Positions 42,404 through 52,496 are shown, numbered from the stretch's first letter. The stretch is DNA of 64,000 nt from Pusillimonas sp. T2 (GCF_002236805.1 NZ_NIQA01000001.1:62001-126000); one strand, 5' to 3'. Program-made: numbers and translations. Notes: generated by a model not told the origin, from the letters alone.

Positions 42404-42544
42404 GCCAAACGTTTAGGAAATACGTTGTGACCATGACAAAAAAAACAGTGTTTCCGGACTAAGGCCGCATTATGCAATGCATGCTGCGGGTTGTCATATA
42501 GGGAACACCTCTAACAGGAACAGGATTTTACCCTGTTCGGGTAA

Positions 42545-43282
42545 TTACATGTACATGCCGCCGTTGACGTGCAGCGTGGTACCCGTGATGTACCCCGCTT
42601 CGGGCGCCGCCAAAAAGCCAACCGCATTAGCGATATCGGCCGCGGAACCCAGCCGTCCCAACGGAATTTGCGTGAGCAAAGCCGCCGTTTGAGCCTCGCT
42701 GAGCGCACGAGTCATGTCGGTTTCGATAAAGCCGGGAGCAACACAGTTAACTGTAATATCGCGACTGCCCAGCTCGCGTGCCAGGGCGCGAGTCATACCC
42801 GCCACACCCGCCTTCGCGGCCGCGTAGTTGGCCTGACCCGGGTTACCACTTGAGCCCACGACCGACGTAATATTAATGATGCGTCCCCAACGCGCTTTCA
42901 TCATAGGTTTGATGACGCCGCGGCACAAACGAAACACAGAGGACAGGTTGGTGTCGATGACTGCAGCCCAATCGTCGTCTTTCATGCGCATGGCCAGCGT
43001 ATCGCGCGTAATGCCGGCGTTATTGACCAGAATATGAGGCCCGCCGTCTGCGGCCAGATCGGCCAGCAAGGCGTCGCAGGCCGCAACATCGTTCACGTCG
43101 AGCGCAACACCACGCCCCCCCGAGGCCGACAACATCTCGGAAATGGACGCAGCACCAGATTCGGACGTTGCCGTACCAACGACAATGGCACCGCGCGCTG
43201 CGAGTTCAAGGGCAATGGCCTTGCCAATGCCGCGTGTGGCGCCAGTAACAAGTGCGACTTTGCCTTCGAGTGATTGGGTCAC
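42545..43282 (-). CDS. fabG: 3-oxoacyl-ACP reductase
   Basis: A 245-residue NADPH-dependent short-chain dehydrogenase of fatty-acid synthesis. 'VTGATRGIGKAIALEL' (12-27) binds the cofactor, 'NNAG' is at 87-90, and the active site has Ser140, Tyr153 and Lys157 ('ANYAAAKAG'). It lies 5 bases after fabD. Confidence 0.97.
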   Translation of the reverse strand: MTQSLEGKVALVTGATRGIGKAIALELAARGAIVVGTATSESGAASISEMLSASGGRGVALDVNDVAACDALLADLAADGGPHILVNNAGITRDTLAMRMKDDDWAAVIDTNLSSVFRLCRGVIKPMMKARWGRIINITSVVGSSGNPGQANYAAAKAGVAGMTRALARELGSRDITVNCVAPGFIETDMTRALSEAQTAALLTQIPLGRLGSAADIANAVGFLAAPEAGYITGTTLHVNGGMYM

Positions 43283-43287
43283 GATGA

Positions 43288-44220
43288 TTATCCTTGTAGT
43301 GTCTGCAACGCAGTTTCGAGCGAAGCAGGGTCAGTAATGGCCAACCCGATCAGATCGCGATCGATACGTTTGGTCAGCCCGTTAAGCACTTTGCCCGGAC
43401 CGCATTCTACAACGTGAGTCACGCCCTGAGCTTTCATCGCCTGGACAGTTTCAACCCATCGTACGGCATGCCATGCCTGGCGAACCAGTGCGTCTTTGAT
43501 CTGAACAGGCTGCGCAGGCATAGCTACGTCAACGTTATTAATAAGCGGAATGACTGGGGCGTTAACCGTGACGCCATCAAGGGCCGACTGCAACACCTGA
43601 GCCGCTGGTTGAAGCAGGCTGGAATGGAACGGTGCTGACACAGGCAATACCAGCGCGCGCTTTGCTCCCGCTTCACGGGCCAATTCGCATGCACGCTCGA
43701 CAGCCGCCTTGTGGCCGGCGATGACGACCTGTGCGGGGGCATTGAAGTTTACGGCTTCAACGACTTCGCCCTGCGCGGCGCGCTGGCAAATATCGCGAAC
43801 GACGTCGTCGTCAAGCCCCAGCACGGCAGCCATGCCGCCCGTACCCACGGGCACTGCAGCCTGCATGGCGTCGGCACGAACGCGCACCAAACGCACGGCA
43901 TCGGGCAGCGACAACGCCTGGGCTGCCGTCAGGGCGGAATATTCGCCCAGGCTATGGCCAGCGACAACGGCGGGTTGAATACCGCCGGCCGCTTGCCAGG
44001 CCCGGTAAACGGCAACAGCCGCAGCCAACATGACGGGTTGCGTATTGGTTGTCAGATTAAGAGCATCGGCAGGGCCCTGCGCAATAAGCGCGGCCAGGTC
44101 TTGACCCAGTGCATCGGATGCTTCGGCAAGCGCCGATTCGACCGCGGCGTTACCCGCCCAGGCGTCCATCATGCCAACCGACTGCGACCCCTGGCCTGGA
44201 AATACAAATGCGACTTTCAT
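43288..44220 (-). CDS. fabD: Malonyl-CoA-ACP transacylase
   Basis: A 310-residue enzyme loading malonate on ACP. 'FVFPGQGSQSVGMM' at the N-terminus, the nucleophile Ser90 in 'VVAGHSLGEYSALTA', and the catalytic His in 'LPVSAPFHSSLLQPAA' are all present. ATG 44220 is the family start; the open frame extends upstream through the gap after fabH. Confidence 0.97.
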   Translation of the reverse strand: MKVAFVFPGQGSQSVGMMDAWAGNAAVESALAEASDALGQDLAALIAQGPADALNLTTNTQPVMLAAAVAVYRAWQAAGGIQPAVVAGHSLGEYSALTAAQALSLPDAVRLVRVRADAMQAAVPVGTGGMAAVLGLDDDVVRDICQRAAQGEVVEAVNFNAPAQVVIAGHKAAVERACELAREAGAKRALVLPVSAPFHSSLLQPAAQVLQSALDGVTVNAPVIPLINNVDVAMPAQPVQIKDALVRQAWHAVRWVETVQAMKAQGVTHVVECGPGKVLNGLTKRIDRDLIGLAITDPASLETALQTLQG

Positions 44221-44260
44221 GTGAGTTGTCTCGGAGTTCTTGAAATATTTGGGCGGAATT

Positions 44261-45235
44261 TTACATGCGGGCCAGCACGGAACCCCAGGTGAACCCACCC
44301 CCGACGCCCTGCATCAGGACGAGATCGCCCGACTTGATGCGGCCGTCGCGACGTGCTGTGTTAAGGGCCAACGGCACGCTGGCGGCCGACGTGTTGGCGT
44401 GCTGATCGACGGTAACCACCACTTTTTCAGGCGCAATCCCAAGTTTTTTGCCCAGAAAATTGATGATACGGATGTTGGCCTGATGGGGCACCATCCAGTC
44501 GATGTCGGACAATTGCACACCCGATTGTACGCATACGTCTTGTGCAGACTTCGACAGCGCATTGACAGCCATTTTAAAGACCGCCTGACCGTCCATGCGC
44601 AAGAACGGGTCGCCCACCACTTTGCCACCACAGACATTCCCGCTGGCATTGAGGATGCCGGCCTGACTACCGTCGGCATGCAGTTCGGCGCCGATGATCC
44701 CAGGGGAGTCGGAGGCCTGCAGCACAACAGCCCCAGCGCCGTCGCCAAACAGCACACAAGTTTTCCGGTCATTCCAGTCAAGAATATTTGAAAAGACCTC
44801 GGCACCAATAACCAGGGCAGTTTTGGCCCGCCCGGCCTTGATAAAGGCGTCGGCTGTAGTCAACGCATACACAAACCCGCTGCACACGGCCTGCACATCG
44901 AACGCCGCGCCCCGGCGAATGCCGAGGTTGGCTTGCACAATGCACGCGGTGCTGGGAAAAATGAAATCGGGCGTTGAGGTTGCCAGAATAATGAGATCGA
45001 CATCGCCGGCCGAAATGCCTGCATCGTCCATTGCCATTTGTGCCGCACGGGTGGCCAGCGCGCTGGTGCGCGTGTCGGCGTCAGCTAAATAACGCTGGCG
45101 AATCCCGGTGCGCTCGATGATCCACTCGTCGGAGGTTTCGACCCCCCGGGTCGCGAGCTCGGCGGCCAAATCGTTGTTGGTAACCACGCGGGGCGGCAAA
45201 TAGCCCCCCGAACCCGTAATCTTGGCAAAAGGCAT
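44261..45235 (-). CDS. fabH: Beta-ketoacyl-ACP synthase III
   Basis: A 324-residue enzyme that starts fatty-acid synthesis from acetyl-CoA and malonyl-ACP. Triad: Cys118 in '[14 protein letters not shown]', His in '[15 protein letters not shown]', Asn in '[15 protein letters not shown]'. ATG 45235 ('[14 protein letters not shown]') fits the family and has GGAAG upstream; ATG 45247 is also possible. Confidence 0.96.
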   Translation of the reverse strand: MPFAKITGSGGYLPPRVVTNNDLAAELATRGVETSDEWIIERTGIRQRYLADADTRTSALATRAAQMAMDDAGISAGDVDLIILATSTPDFIFPSTACIVQANLGIRRGAAFDVQAVCSGFVYALTTADAFIKAGRAKTALVIGAEVFSNILDWNDRKTCVLFGDGAGAVVLQASDSPGIIGAELHADGSQAGILNASGNVCGGKVVGDPFLRMDGQAVFKMAVNALSKSAQDVCVQSGVQLSDIDWMVPHQANIRIINFLGKKLGIAPEKVVVTVDQHANTSAASVPLALNTARRDGRIKSGDLVLMQGVGGGFTWGSVLARM

Positions 45236-45256
45236 ATTGGCTTCCATGAGGAAATA

Positions 45257-46339
45257 CTAGGCAGCGCGACCCGGAATATCGCTGGATGTCGCGCGCTGAA
45301 GGGCTTCGGCTTCTTGAAGGCTACGGCGCAAATCGTGGATAGCCGTTGTCGTGCCGTCGAGCAACCGATTGTGCACGGCCTCGCGCGCACGCTGGAGCGC
45401 ACACCCGAACGCGTAGACGTCGGCAGAGCCATGGCTTTTAATGACGATGCCCCGCAAACCGAGCAACGCCGCACCGTTATAACGGCGGTTATCGACTTTG
45501 CCACGAAAGCGGTTAAGCACGGGTGACGCCAGCAAGCCGGCAAACATGGACAGCGGCCCGCTTTTGAATTCGGCTCGCATCATCGCACTGACCATGCGGG
45601 CCAGGCCCTCCATGGATTTGAGCACGACATTGCCCACAAAACCGTCACAGACAATCACGTCGACAGTACCTTTGCAGATATCGTCGCCTTCGACATTGCC
45701 GTAGAAGTTCAACCCACTGTTACGCAACAGCTCGGCAGCCTGCTTGACGACTTCGTTGCCCTTAATGACCTCTTCGCCGATGTTGAGCAACCCGACGGTA
45801 GGCTGCGGCCGACCGTAAAGCGCACTAACCAGCGCAGAACCCATAATGGCAAACTGGAGCAAATGCTGGGCCGTGCAATCGACGTTTGCACCCAGATCGA
45901 GCATGGTCGTCGCCCCACCCTTTTGATTGGGGATAGAGGTGGCGATTGCAGGCCGATCGATACCGTCGAGCGTTTTGAGCACGTACCGGGAAATCGCCAT
46001 CCAGGCGCCCGTGTTACCCGCTGAAATACAGGCATCAGCCAGGCCGTCTTTAACAGCCTGGACCGCAACCCGCATCGAGGAGTCTTTCTTGCGTCGTAGC
46101 GCGACCTCGACGGGATCGTCCATAAGAACGACTTCTGAGGCCGGCAAAATTTGGTACCAGTCGGCTTGGGCACAACCCATGTGCGCAAGCTGGGACTGGA
46201 TAGCCGACGCATCGCCAGCAAGCAGAAAGCGGGTGTCGGGGTAGCGTTGGGCAAACTGGTACGCGGCTGCGACAGTTACCGGCAAACCGACATCACCGCC
46301 CATGCAATCGATGGCGATTCGGATGTTGGATATCGACAT
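45257..46339 (-). CDS. plsX: Phosphate acyltransferase PlsX
   Basis: A 360-residue peripheral membrane enzyme turning acyl-ACP into acyl-phosphate for phospholipid synthesis. '[19 protein letters not shown]', '[18 protein letters not shown]', '[19 protein letters not shown]', '[20 protein letters not shown]' and '[16 protein letters not shown]'-type segments are seen. It follows rpmF by 41 bases in the conserved rpmF-plsX-fabH group. Confidence 0.96.
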   Translation of the reverse strand: MSISNIRIAIDCMGGDVGLPVTVAAAYQFAQRYPDTRFLLAGDASAIQSQLAHMGCAQADWYQILPASEVVLMDDPVEVALRRKKDSSMRVAVQAVKDGLADACISAGNTGAWMAISRYVLKTLDGIDRPAIATSIPNQKGGATTMLDLGANVDCTAQHLLQFAIMGSALVSALYGRPQPTVGLLNIGEEVIKGNEVVKQAAELLRNSGLNFYGNVEGDDICKGTVDVIVCDGFVGNVVLKSMEGLARMVSAMMRAEFKSGPLSMFAGLLASPVLNRFRGKVDNRRYNGAALLGLRGIVIKSHGSADVYAFGCALQRAREAVHNRLLDGTTTAIHDLRRSLQEAEALQRATSSDIPGRAA

Positions 46340-46380
46340 TAAGCTCGCAATCTGGAACAGATCGCAAATATCAACTTAAT

Positions 46381-46563
46381 TTATTCGTCGTTTTTGGTTT
46401 TGAGCACTTTACGACCACGGTAAACGCCGTTGGGGCTGATGTGGTGACGCAAGTGCAGTTCGCCCGTTGTCGGCTCGATGGCGGTAGGCGGGTTGGTAAG
46501 AAAATCGTGCGAACGATGCATACCGCGCTTGGACGGGCTCTTTTTGTTTTGCTGAACGGCCAT
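46381..46563 (-). CDS. rpmF: 50S ribosomal protein L32
   Basis: A 60-residue basic ribosomal protein: '[20 protein letters not shown]' is the standard L32 start and '[17 protein letters not shown]' the standard end. The four-Cys zinc form is absent; this is a C-minus L32. It sits between yceD and plsX as in most proteobacteria. Confidence 0.98.
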   Translation of the reverse strand: MAVQQNKKSPSKRGMHRSHDFLTNPPTAIEPTTGELHLRHHISPNGVYRGRKVLKTKNDE

Positions 46564-46620
46564 GATGACTCCTGAAAGCGAGGGACCGCAAAATTGAACC
46601 CTCGAGGGTTGGTTTCAAAA

Positions 46621-47157
46621 CTAGTGTTTCTGTTTTAACTGCTCAAGCACCGCGAACGGTGATGGGCGGGTATCTTCTGGTACAGGCTCGGGCGCCACTG
46701 GAACAGCCACTGCCGACGGACAAATTTCGTGCCGAGGCACGTAGGGCACCGCCAGAATGAGCTCATCTTCGATAAACGACAAGACATCGAAACGACGCCC
46801 TCCAAGCACACGCTCGGGAGCGTCATCGTCACCTTCGTCGTCATCGAGGTCAGATTCGCGCGACACAACCTGCACGCGGTTACTCACATTGACATCGAAC
46901 ACAAAGGGCTCGAGACAGCGTTGGCACTGCAAAACAGGCTGCGCCTTAAGGGCAACCAATAAAAACGACTGGCCACCAGAATCGCGCGCACCTTGCAAAG
47001 ACCACGTCACCCAGCCATCTGGCTGCTGCGGCAGACCTTCGCCAAACCGACCAAAGGCCCCAAGGCTGGTACGCCCGCTAAGCTCGGTACCCAGGCGAGT
47101 AAACTCGGCGGTGTCGATATACCGACCAGCTTCGCCAGCGTTTAACGTGTTTACCAT
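46621..47157 (-). CDS. yceD: YceD family protein (DUF177), 23S rRNA accumulation protein
   Basis: A 178-residue acidic protein. The CxxC segment in 'VLQCQRCLEPFVFDVNV', an acidic patch ('ESDLDDDEGDDDAPERV') and 'LILAVPYVPRHEICPSA' are DUF177 features. In E. coli YceD is linked to 23S rRNA levels. It is co-transcribed with rpmF. ATG 47157 is preferred over a TTG at 47184. Confidence 0.87.
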   Translation of the reverse strand: MVNTLNAGEAGRYIDTAEFTRLGTELSGRTSLGAFGRFGEGLPQQPDGWVTWSLQGARDSGGQSFLLVALKAQPVLQCQRCLEPFVFDVNVSNRVQVVSRESDLDDDEGDDDAPERVLGGRRFDVLSFIEDELILAVPYVPRHEICPSAVAVPVAPEPVPEDTRPSPFAVLEQLKQKH

Positions 47158-47372
47158 GCTGTGTTCACCCTGGCTACCAGGCAATTAATCTGTACCTAAA
47201 CAGCCGACAAAATTACGTTTGGCCTTATCGCCGCAGCATTAACTTTGGTGCCAGCTTGTAGCACCCGTTTTTGCCGCAGTTTTGTTGCCAATACTTTTGC
47301 CTGCCAAGAAAACATTAGATAATACCGCTTTACAGCTATTAGCGTCAAACACTTCGCAGGCCTGACTTCACT

Positions 47373-47957
47373 ATGCGTCTTATTCTGGCATCAAGCTCGC
47401 CCTACCGCAAAGAAATGCTTGGCCGACTGGCCCTACCCTTCGAAACGCGCTCTCCCGACGTCGACGAAACGCCACACCCAGGCGAGCCGCCCGCCGAGCT
47501 GGCCCTGCGCCTTGCTCAAGTGAAAGCGCAAACCGTTGCTCAACAGATGCCTGGGTCGGTTGTTATTGGCGCCGACCAGGTCGCTACCTTCGATGGCAAC
47601 CCTATCGGCAAGCCCGGTTCATTCGATAACGCCCAAGCACAGTTGCGCTTGCTTAGCGGCAAAACTGTCGAGTTTCACAGCGCCTTGTGCGTCACCGACG
47701 GCCATCGCGTCTTACTGGAAGATATCGTCACGTATTGTAAGTTCCGAACCCTGACCGACACCGAAATCGACACTTACCTGCATCACGAGCAACCTTACGA
47801 CACTGCCGGTAGCGCCAAGGCCGAGGGCCTGGGCATTGCCCTGATGGACAGCATGCAATCAGACGACCCCACCGCAATTATCGGGCTGCCGCTTATTGCG
47901 CTGACGCGCATGTTACGCTCTTTTGACATCAACCCTTTAACTTCTGCCACATTGTGA
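47373..47957 (+). CDS. Maf family nucleoside triphosphate pyrophosphatase
   Basis: A 194-residue house-cleaning enzyme that hydrolyses modified nucleotides. 'LILASSSPYRKEMLGRLALP' and 'SPDVDETPHPGEPP' mark the YceF subgroup (m7GTP-type in E. coli); 'VVIGADQVATFDGNPIGKPG' and 'YDTAGSAKAEGLGIALMD' hold the catalytic Asp and Lys. Divergent from yceD across 215 bases, where GATAAT at 47318-47323 is a possible -10 box. Its TGA overlaps the next GTG start. Confidence 0.92.
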   Translation: MRLILASSSPYRKEMLGRLALPFETRSPDVDETPHPGEPPAELALRLAQVKAQTVAQQMPGSVVIGADQVATFDGNPIGKPGSFDNAQAQLRLLSGKTVEFHSALCVTDGHRVLLEDIVTYCKFRTLTDTEIDTYLHHEQPYDTAGSAKAEGLGIALMDSMQSDDPTAIIGLPLIALTRMLRSFDINPLTSATL

Positions 47958-48667
47958 CTACAACACGCACCCTGCACCTAATCCCGGTCAGCCTGGGTGA
48001 AGCGCCAACTTCACGCTGGTTACCCAACGACGTACAAGCGCTGGCGGGGCGACTCGACACCTACATTGCAGAAAACGCCAAAACAGCACGCGCTTTTCTG
48101 AAACAGGTGGGCACACAGCGCCCACTGCAAGACATCACTATTTACACACTGGCCAAGAACACCAGCGCGGATCAAATCCGCCAGTGGCTCAAGGCCGTGC
48201 CCGAAGGTGGGGAAATTGGCCTGGTCTCGGAAGCGGGCTGCCCTGCCGTCGCCGACCCCGGCGCGCAGGTGGCGGCTGTTGCCCATGCCATAGGCATGCG
48301 CGTCGCGCCCTGGACGGGGCCATCGTCTATTTTGCTGGCGTTAATGGCCAGCGGGCTCGACGGCCAACGCTTTGCGTTTCATGGTTACGCCCCTGTCGAC
48401 GCCGGGCAACGCGCCCGTCAGCTCAAGCAGTGGGAATCAGAGTCACAAAAACAACACCAGACCCAACTACTGATCGAAACCCCGTATCGTAACGACGCCA
48501 TGTTCGAAACACTGGTCCAGACACTTAAGGGGTCGACACGACTGTGTGTTGCGCGCTCGGTATCCACCGAGCATGAATGGATCAGGACCAAAACCATTGC
48601 CGACTGGAAATCGTCGCCCAAACCCGAGCTGAACCGTCAACCGACACTGTTTCTTTATCTGGCCTAG
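47954..48667 (+). CDS. SAM-dependent methyltransferase, RsmI-like (tetrapyrrole methylase fold)
   Basis: A 237-residue protein of the tetrapyrrole (corrin/porphyrin) methylase fold, in the short RsmI-like subfamily that accompanies maf in betaproteobacteria. 'LHLIPVSLGEAPTSRWLP' replaces the RsmI start, 'IGLVSEAGCPAVADPGAQV' is the conserved SAM-binding segment and 'PWTGPSSILLALMASGLDGQ' follows. RsmI proper makes 2'-O-methyl C1402 in 16S rRNA; whether this paralogue does so is unknown. It starts at GTG 47954, coupled to maf by GTGA. Confidence 0.85.
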   Translation: MTTTRTLHLIPVSLGEAPTSRWLPNDVQALAGRLDTYIAENAKTARAFLKQVGTQRPLQDITIYTLAKNTSADQIRQWLKAVPEGGEIGLVSEAGCPAVADPGAQVAAVAHAIGMRVAPWTGPSSILLALMASGLDGQRFAFHGYAPVDAGQRARQLKQWESESQKQHQTQLLIETPYRNDAMFETLVQTLKGSTRLCVARSVSTEHEWIRTKTIADWKSSPKPELNRQPTLFLYLA

Positions 48668-48690
48668 AGCAAGCCGCAACGGCACCCACG

Positions 48691-49287
48691 TTAAAGCCGG
48701 CGACGGCTGGTTCCCGTGGTTTTTATCGCCACAAAACGTGTTGCCAGCAGCACGACAAACACGACGATGTAAACCCATACGTCGGCAAAATCATTTTTAC
48801 CGGCACGCACCAACCAGAAGTGCCAGAGGGATAGCGCAACGGCCGGGTACACCAACCAATGGAGCCGCCGCCAGTTGCGCCCCAGGCGCCGAACCCAGGC
48901 ATTGGTCGAGGTCAACGCCAAAGGCGTTAATAACACGACAGCCACGACCCCGACCGTAATGAACAGGCGGGTGACGATATCAGCCCACATCGCCGACAAC
49001 GACCACCCCTGCTCCCACAGCGCCCAAGCCAGCACATGCAGCACTGCATAAAAGTAGGCAAACAGGCCCAGCATGCGACGATGGCGCAATAGCCAGGACC
49101 ACCCTAGCCACCGCTGCGCCAGCGGCGCGGCCAGAACCAGGCACAACCCGACCAATGCCCACTCTCCGGAAGACCGGGTGAGATATTCGGGCGGGTTGGC
49201 CGTCAGGCGATCGACAAAGCCCAAGACGACCCAAAACCCCAGCGGGTACAGGCAAAACAAAAACACCAGGATACGGGACAGCGGCAT
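48691..49287 (-). CDS. msrQ: Haem-binding membrane subunit MsrQ (YedZ)
   Basis: A 198-residue inner-membrane b-type haem protein with about six helices. Haem-ligand histidines fit 'LRHRRMLGLFAYFYAVLHVL' and 'RLHWLVYPAVALSLWHFWL'. MsrQ passes quinol electrons to MsrP, which repairs oxidised methionine in the periplasm. It lies downstream of msrP across 84 bases. Confidence 0.9.
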   Translation of the reverse strand: MPLSRILVFLFCLYPLGFWVVLGFVDRLTANPPEYLTRSSGEWALVGLCLVLAAPLAQRWLGWSWLLRHRRMLGLFAYFYAVLHVLAWALWEQGWSLSAMWADIVTRLFITVGVVAVVLLTPLALTSTNAWVRRLGRNWRRLHWLVYPAVALSLWHFWLVRAGKNDFADVWVYIVVFVVLLATRFVAIKTTGTSRRRL

Positions 49288-49371
49288 CTTCAGCCCTCAA
49301 GGTACCAGGTTGAGCACTGCACAGGAACACCTATGCACAACGGCGCGCTTTTAAGATCGCGGCGGAACCGT

Positions 49372-50322
49372 TCAGTAGTTGCGCGCAAGGTCCATCCCGC
49401 CATACAAGCTGGCCACCTGGTCGGCGTAACCGTTAAACATGAGCGTGGGAACGCGCGGCGCAAAGAAGCCCGCCCCAATTCGACGTTCAGTCGCCTGACT
49501 CCAGCGGGGATGTGCTACCTCGGGGTTCACGTTGGCATAAAAGCCGTATTCGTGAGGCGCGATCTTGACCCAACTGGTCACCGGCTGCTTTTCAACCAAA
49601 CGAATCTTGACAATAGACTTCCCGGATTTAAATCCGTACTTCCAGGGAACTGCCAGCCGGACGGGCGCGCCGTTCGACGTCGGCAAGGCTTTGCCGTATA
49701 CCCCAAACACCAACATAGACAGCGGGTTCATTGCCTCGTCCAGGCGCAAAGCCTCAACATACGGCCAATCGATAATACGATCGGCCAGACCAGGCATAGT
49801 CTCGGGCTGAACGACCGTCACAAACTCGACATACTTGGCATTACCTGTCGGCTCGACCTGTTTCAACAATGCTGACAACGAATAACCATTCCAGGGGATC
49901 ACCATAGACCACCCCTCGACACAACGCAGGCGGTAAACCCGCTCTTCAAGAGGCGCCAGCGCCATCAAGGCATCGAGGTCAAATGTCCTGGGGCGCAAGA
50001 CTTCGCCCTCAACAGTCAGTGTCCAGGGCGCGGACTTGAAGGCCCCGCCGCGCGCATCCGGGTCGCCTTTACCCGTCCCGAATTCGTAAAAATTATTGTA
50101 GGTGGTGACTGCGGTCTCGGAAGTCAGCTCGGCATCGACGGCATAGTCGGGGTTGCGCTTCCCCCACTGCGGCGCTGCCAAAGCCAGGCCCGGCAAGGCC
50201 GACCCCGTCAGCGCAGGTAAAGCAAGGCCCCCGGCCTTTTTCAGCCATTCACGTCTGGCACGCCATACCGACTCGGGTGTGATTTCGCTGGAAGGAACAA
50301 CAGGAATCTTGAATTTGGACAT
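49372..50322 (-). CDS. msrP: Periplasmic methionine sulfoxide reductase MsrP (YedY), molybdenum subunit
   Basis: A 316-residue Tat-exported molybdopterin protein. The twin-arginine signal is '[20 protein letters not shown]' (about 21-40). The oxidoreductase molybdopterin domain has the Mo-ligating Cys in '[19 protein letters not shown]' and '[20 protein letters not shown]'. ATG 50322 has GAGG eight bases upstream. With MsrQ it repairs protein methionine sulfoxide under oxidative or chlorine stress (family knowledge). Confidence 0.93.
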   Translation of the reverse strand: MSKFKIPVVPSSEITPESVWRARREWLKKAGGLALPALTGSALPGLALAAPQWGKRNPDYAVDAELTSETAVTTYNNFYEFGTGKGDPDARGGAFKSAPWTLTVEGEVLRPRTFDLDALMALAPLEERVYRLRCVEGWSMVIPWNGYSLSALLKQVEPTGNAKYVEFVTVVQPETMPGLADRIIDWPYVEALRLDEAMNPLSMLVFGVYGKALPTSNGAPVRLAVPWKYGFKSGKSIVKIRLVEKQPVTSWVKIAPHEYGFYANVNPEVAHPRWSQATERRIGAGFFAPRVPTLMFNGYADQVASLYGGMDLARNY

Positions 50323-50358
50323 GATCACTACCTCGTGAGGACGCGGCAGTGAGCTTCA

Positions 50359-51033
50359 CTAGTCACACCGCATCGCTGGAACGACTCGGCCGGAGAGCCA
50401 GTCGTGCATTTCTGTAACACTATGGACGAGCACCGTGGGATTCGCCGATTGCAACGTGGGCAAATCGTGCGCCCCGTAACTAACAGCAATACTGTCGACC
50501 CCGGCGTTGTGCGCCATTTGAACGTCGTGCGTTGTATCGCCAACCATCAGCACACGCTCGGGATCGAGCGACAAAAACCCCATAATGTCGTGCAACATGC
50601 CTGGATGGGGTTTGCCATGCGATTCATCGGCACAACGCGTAGTATCAAAATACTCGCCCAAACGCGAAGCAGCAAGAACCCGATCGAGCCCTGTTCGACC
50701 TTTTCCGGTCGCCACAGCCAGTTTGACCCGCTGTTCACGCAAAACGTTCAACAGCTGAGGCACCCCGTCAAACAAAGGCGTTTCGCGGTCGTGCTGAAAA
50801 AAGTGATGCTTGTAACGCTCGACAAAGTGCGGCAGGTCATCGGCGGAGAGATCGGGCGCCACATGATAGAGCGCACTTTCAATAGATAACCCGATCACCC
50901 AGCTGGCCTGGCGGCGGTCGGGCACCGGCAGTTGCATATCGGCGCACGCCAATTGAATGGCACTGACAATGGCGTGGGTCGAATCCATCAGGGTGCCGTC
51001 CCAATCGAAGATCACGGCATCATATTGCTTCAC
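50359..51033 (-). CDS. HAD-IA family phosphatase, Gph-like
   Basis: A 224-residue haloacid-dehalogenase phosphatase. Motif I is 'VIFDWDGTLMDSTHAIVSA', motif II 'KLAVATGKGRTGLDRVL', and motif III/IV 'ESHGKPHPGMLHDIM' with 'VLMVGDTTHDVQMAHNAGVD'. The start is GTG 51033, overlapping the rluC stop (GTGA) with GGAG eight bases upstream. The rluC-HAD pair is common in betaproteobacteria. Substrate not known; phosphoglycolate is only one option. Confidence 0.88.
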   Translation of the reverse strand: MKQYDAVIFDWDGTLMDSTHAIVSAIQLACADMQLPVPDRRQASWVIGLSIESALYHVAPDLSADDLPHFVERYKHHFFQHDRETPLFDGVPQLLNVLREQRVKLAVATGKGRTGLDRVLAASRLGEYFDTTRCADESHGKPHPGMLHDIMGFLSLDPERVLMVGDTTHDVQMAHNAGVDSIAVSYGAHDLPTLQSANPTVLVHSVTEMHDWLSGRVVPAMRCD

Positions 51034-51983
51034 GACTGTTGCTCCAGGTAAGACAAAATTCGCTGACACTCAGGGGGTAACGGCGAGGACAGGGCCAGCA
51101 ACTCGCCGGTTAGCGGGTGGGGGATGTCCAACCTGTAGGCATGCAGAAACATGCGACCAAACCCCAAACGGGTGAACTTATCGCGAACCTCGTCGGGCCC
51201 GTATTTATCGTCGCCAACAATAGGAAACCCTGCTGATGCCAGGTGCACTCGAATTTGGTGGGTACGGCCGGTTCTAAGTTCAGCTTCGAGCAGAGAATAA
51301 CGACCCAAGCGCTTTTGCAACGAAATAATAGTGTGCGCCGGTTTTCCGGCTGGGTCGACCCGCACCCGCCGCTCGCCCGATGCGGTCAACCACTTGAGCA
51401 GAGGCTGACGTATGTGCTGCCGGTCGTTGACCCAGTCGCCTGACACCAGCGCCAAGTAACGTTTACGGCCTTTACCCTCACGCATCATCTCGTGCAGGGC
51501 CACCAACGCCGAACGCTTCTTGGCGATCATCAGCAGCCCGGAGGTTTCGCGATCGAGACGGTGCGCCAACTCAAGCAGGCGCGCATCGGGCCGCGCGGCC
51601 CGCAGTTGCTCGATAACCCCGAACGACACCCCGCTGCCCCCGTGCACAGCCACACCTGAAGGCTTATCGATAACCAACAAGGCGTCGTCTTCGAAAACCA
51701 CCGGAAACTGACACGGCGGTACTGCCCGCGGCGCATTGGGCGCGGGCATCCGAAAAGGCGGAACACGAACCGTATCCCCCTCGACAAGCCGGTAGTCGGA
51801 CTGTATCCGCCCTTTGTTCACGCGTACTTGACCGTCGCGTATGGCTTTGTATATGTGGCTTTTGGGCACGCCCTTGCATATACGCAAAAGGAAATTATCA
51901 ACGCGTTGGCCGACCTGTTCGGAGTCGATCAGCAGCATTTGAACAGCAGGGGCAGGAGCGTTTGTGTCTGAGGGTTTGCGCAT
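51030..51983 (-). CDS. rluC: 23S rRNA pseudouridine synthase, RluC type
   Basis: A 317-residue enzyme of the RluA family. The N-terminal S4 RNA-binding domain is 'QRVDNFLLRICKGVPKSHIY' and 'QVRVNKGRIQSDYRL'; the catalytic Asp is in 'ELAHRLDRETSGLLMIAKK'; 'GRTHQIRVHLASAGFPIVGD' is also present. In E. coli RluC modifies positions 955, 2504 and 2580 of 23S rRNA. The frame is open far upstream, but ATG 51983 ('MRKPSDTN') fits the family; ATG 51998 is an alternative. Divergent from rne, as usual. Confidence 0.92.
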   Translation of the reverse strand: MRKPSDTNAPAPAVQMLLIDSEQVGQRVDNFLLRICKGVPKSHIYKAIRDGQVRVNKGRIQSDYRLVEGDTVRVPPFRMPAPNAPRAVPPCQFPVVFEDDALLVIDKPSGVAVHGGSGVSFGVIEQLRAARPDARLLELAHRLDRETSGLLMIAKKRSALVALHEMMREGKGRKRYLALVSGDWVNDRQHIRQPLLKWLTASGERRVRVDPAGKPAHTIISLQKRLGRYSLLEAELRTGRTHQIRVHLASAGFPIVGDDKYGPDEVRDKFTRLGFGRMFLHAYRLDIPHPLTGELLALSSPLPPECQRILSYLEQQS

Positions 51984-52496
51984 ATGGAAAAGCAGCATAT
52001 AATCATGCCAGCCTGTAGAAGCTGGGTATCTACCTGCGTAGAGATGCAATGGATGCGTCTCCGTGGGTATCGAAGAACATATTGTACTGCCTTGACACTC
52101 AGCTTCTGGGCCATTTGGTCGCCGGGGCAATCTCCCACCGGAACAATGGTGCAGCACAAAACCCATTGCCACCCCGGGGGTGCTTGCCAACCGCGTGCGA
52201 CGCTGTCGTCTTTGCTAAGTCTAGTCATAAAGTTTAAATGCACCAGGCGCAAGTACAAATCTGCGCCTGCTGTTCCCAGCAATCTATTCGTCAACCACAC
52301 ACCATTGTGAACCTGACCTCCCTGCTGACTGAACCTCGTGCCCAATGGCACGCTGTGCCTGCCTGATGACCAAGGTGGGTACCCTCTGACATTTGTTCAG
52401 CCCGGCCCCCTTAAAGCAAATTCCAGCGTCTCACACCGAGTGGTCCAAGGTCGCGCGTCCTGACAAGACGCGTCATGACTACGGAGAAACACACTC
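51984..52496 (+). promoter_or_regulatory. rluC-rne intergenic region and structured rne leader (513 bases)
   Basis: The longest gene-free stretch of the window. It holds a TATAAT at 51998-52003 (TTGCGC 16 bases before), an isolated TTGACA at 52092-52097, and several stem-loops: CAATGG/CCATTG (52144-52168), CACCCC-g-GGGGTG (52170-52182), CAGGCGCA/TGCGCCTG (52244-52269), GGCAC-gct-GTGCC (about 52347-52359) and CGCGTC/GACGCG (52454-52472) just before the GGAGA ribosome-binding site. RNase E is known to control its own mRNA through its leader in enterobacteria; the same is inferred here. No open frame in it looks coding. Confidence 0.45.

Noticed and set aside
51984-52310. Plus-strand frame of 108 codons between rluC and rne
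   Set aside because: No ribosome-binding site or domain; the region is better explained as promoters and the structured rne leader.
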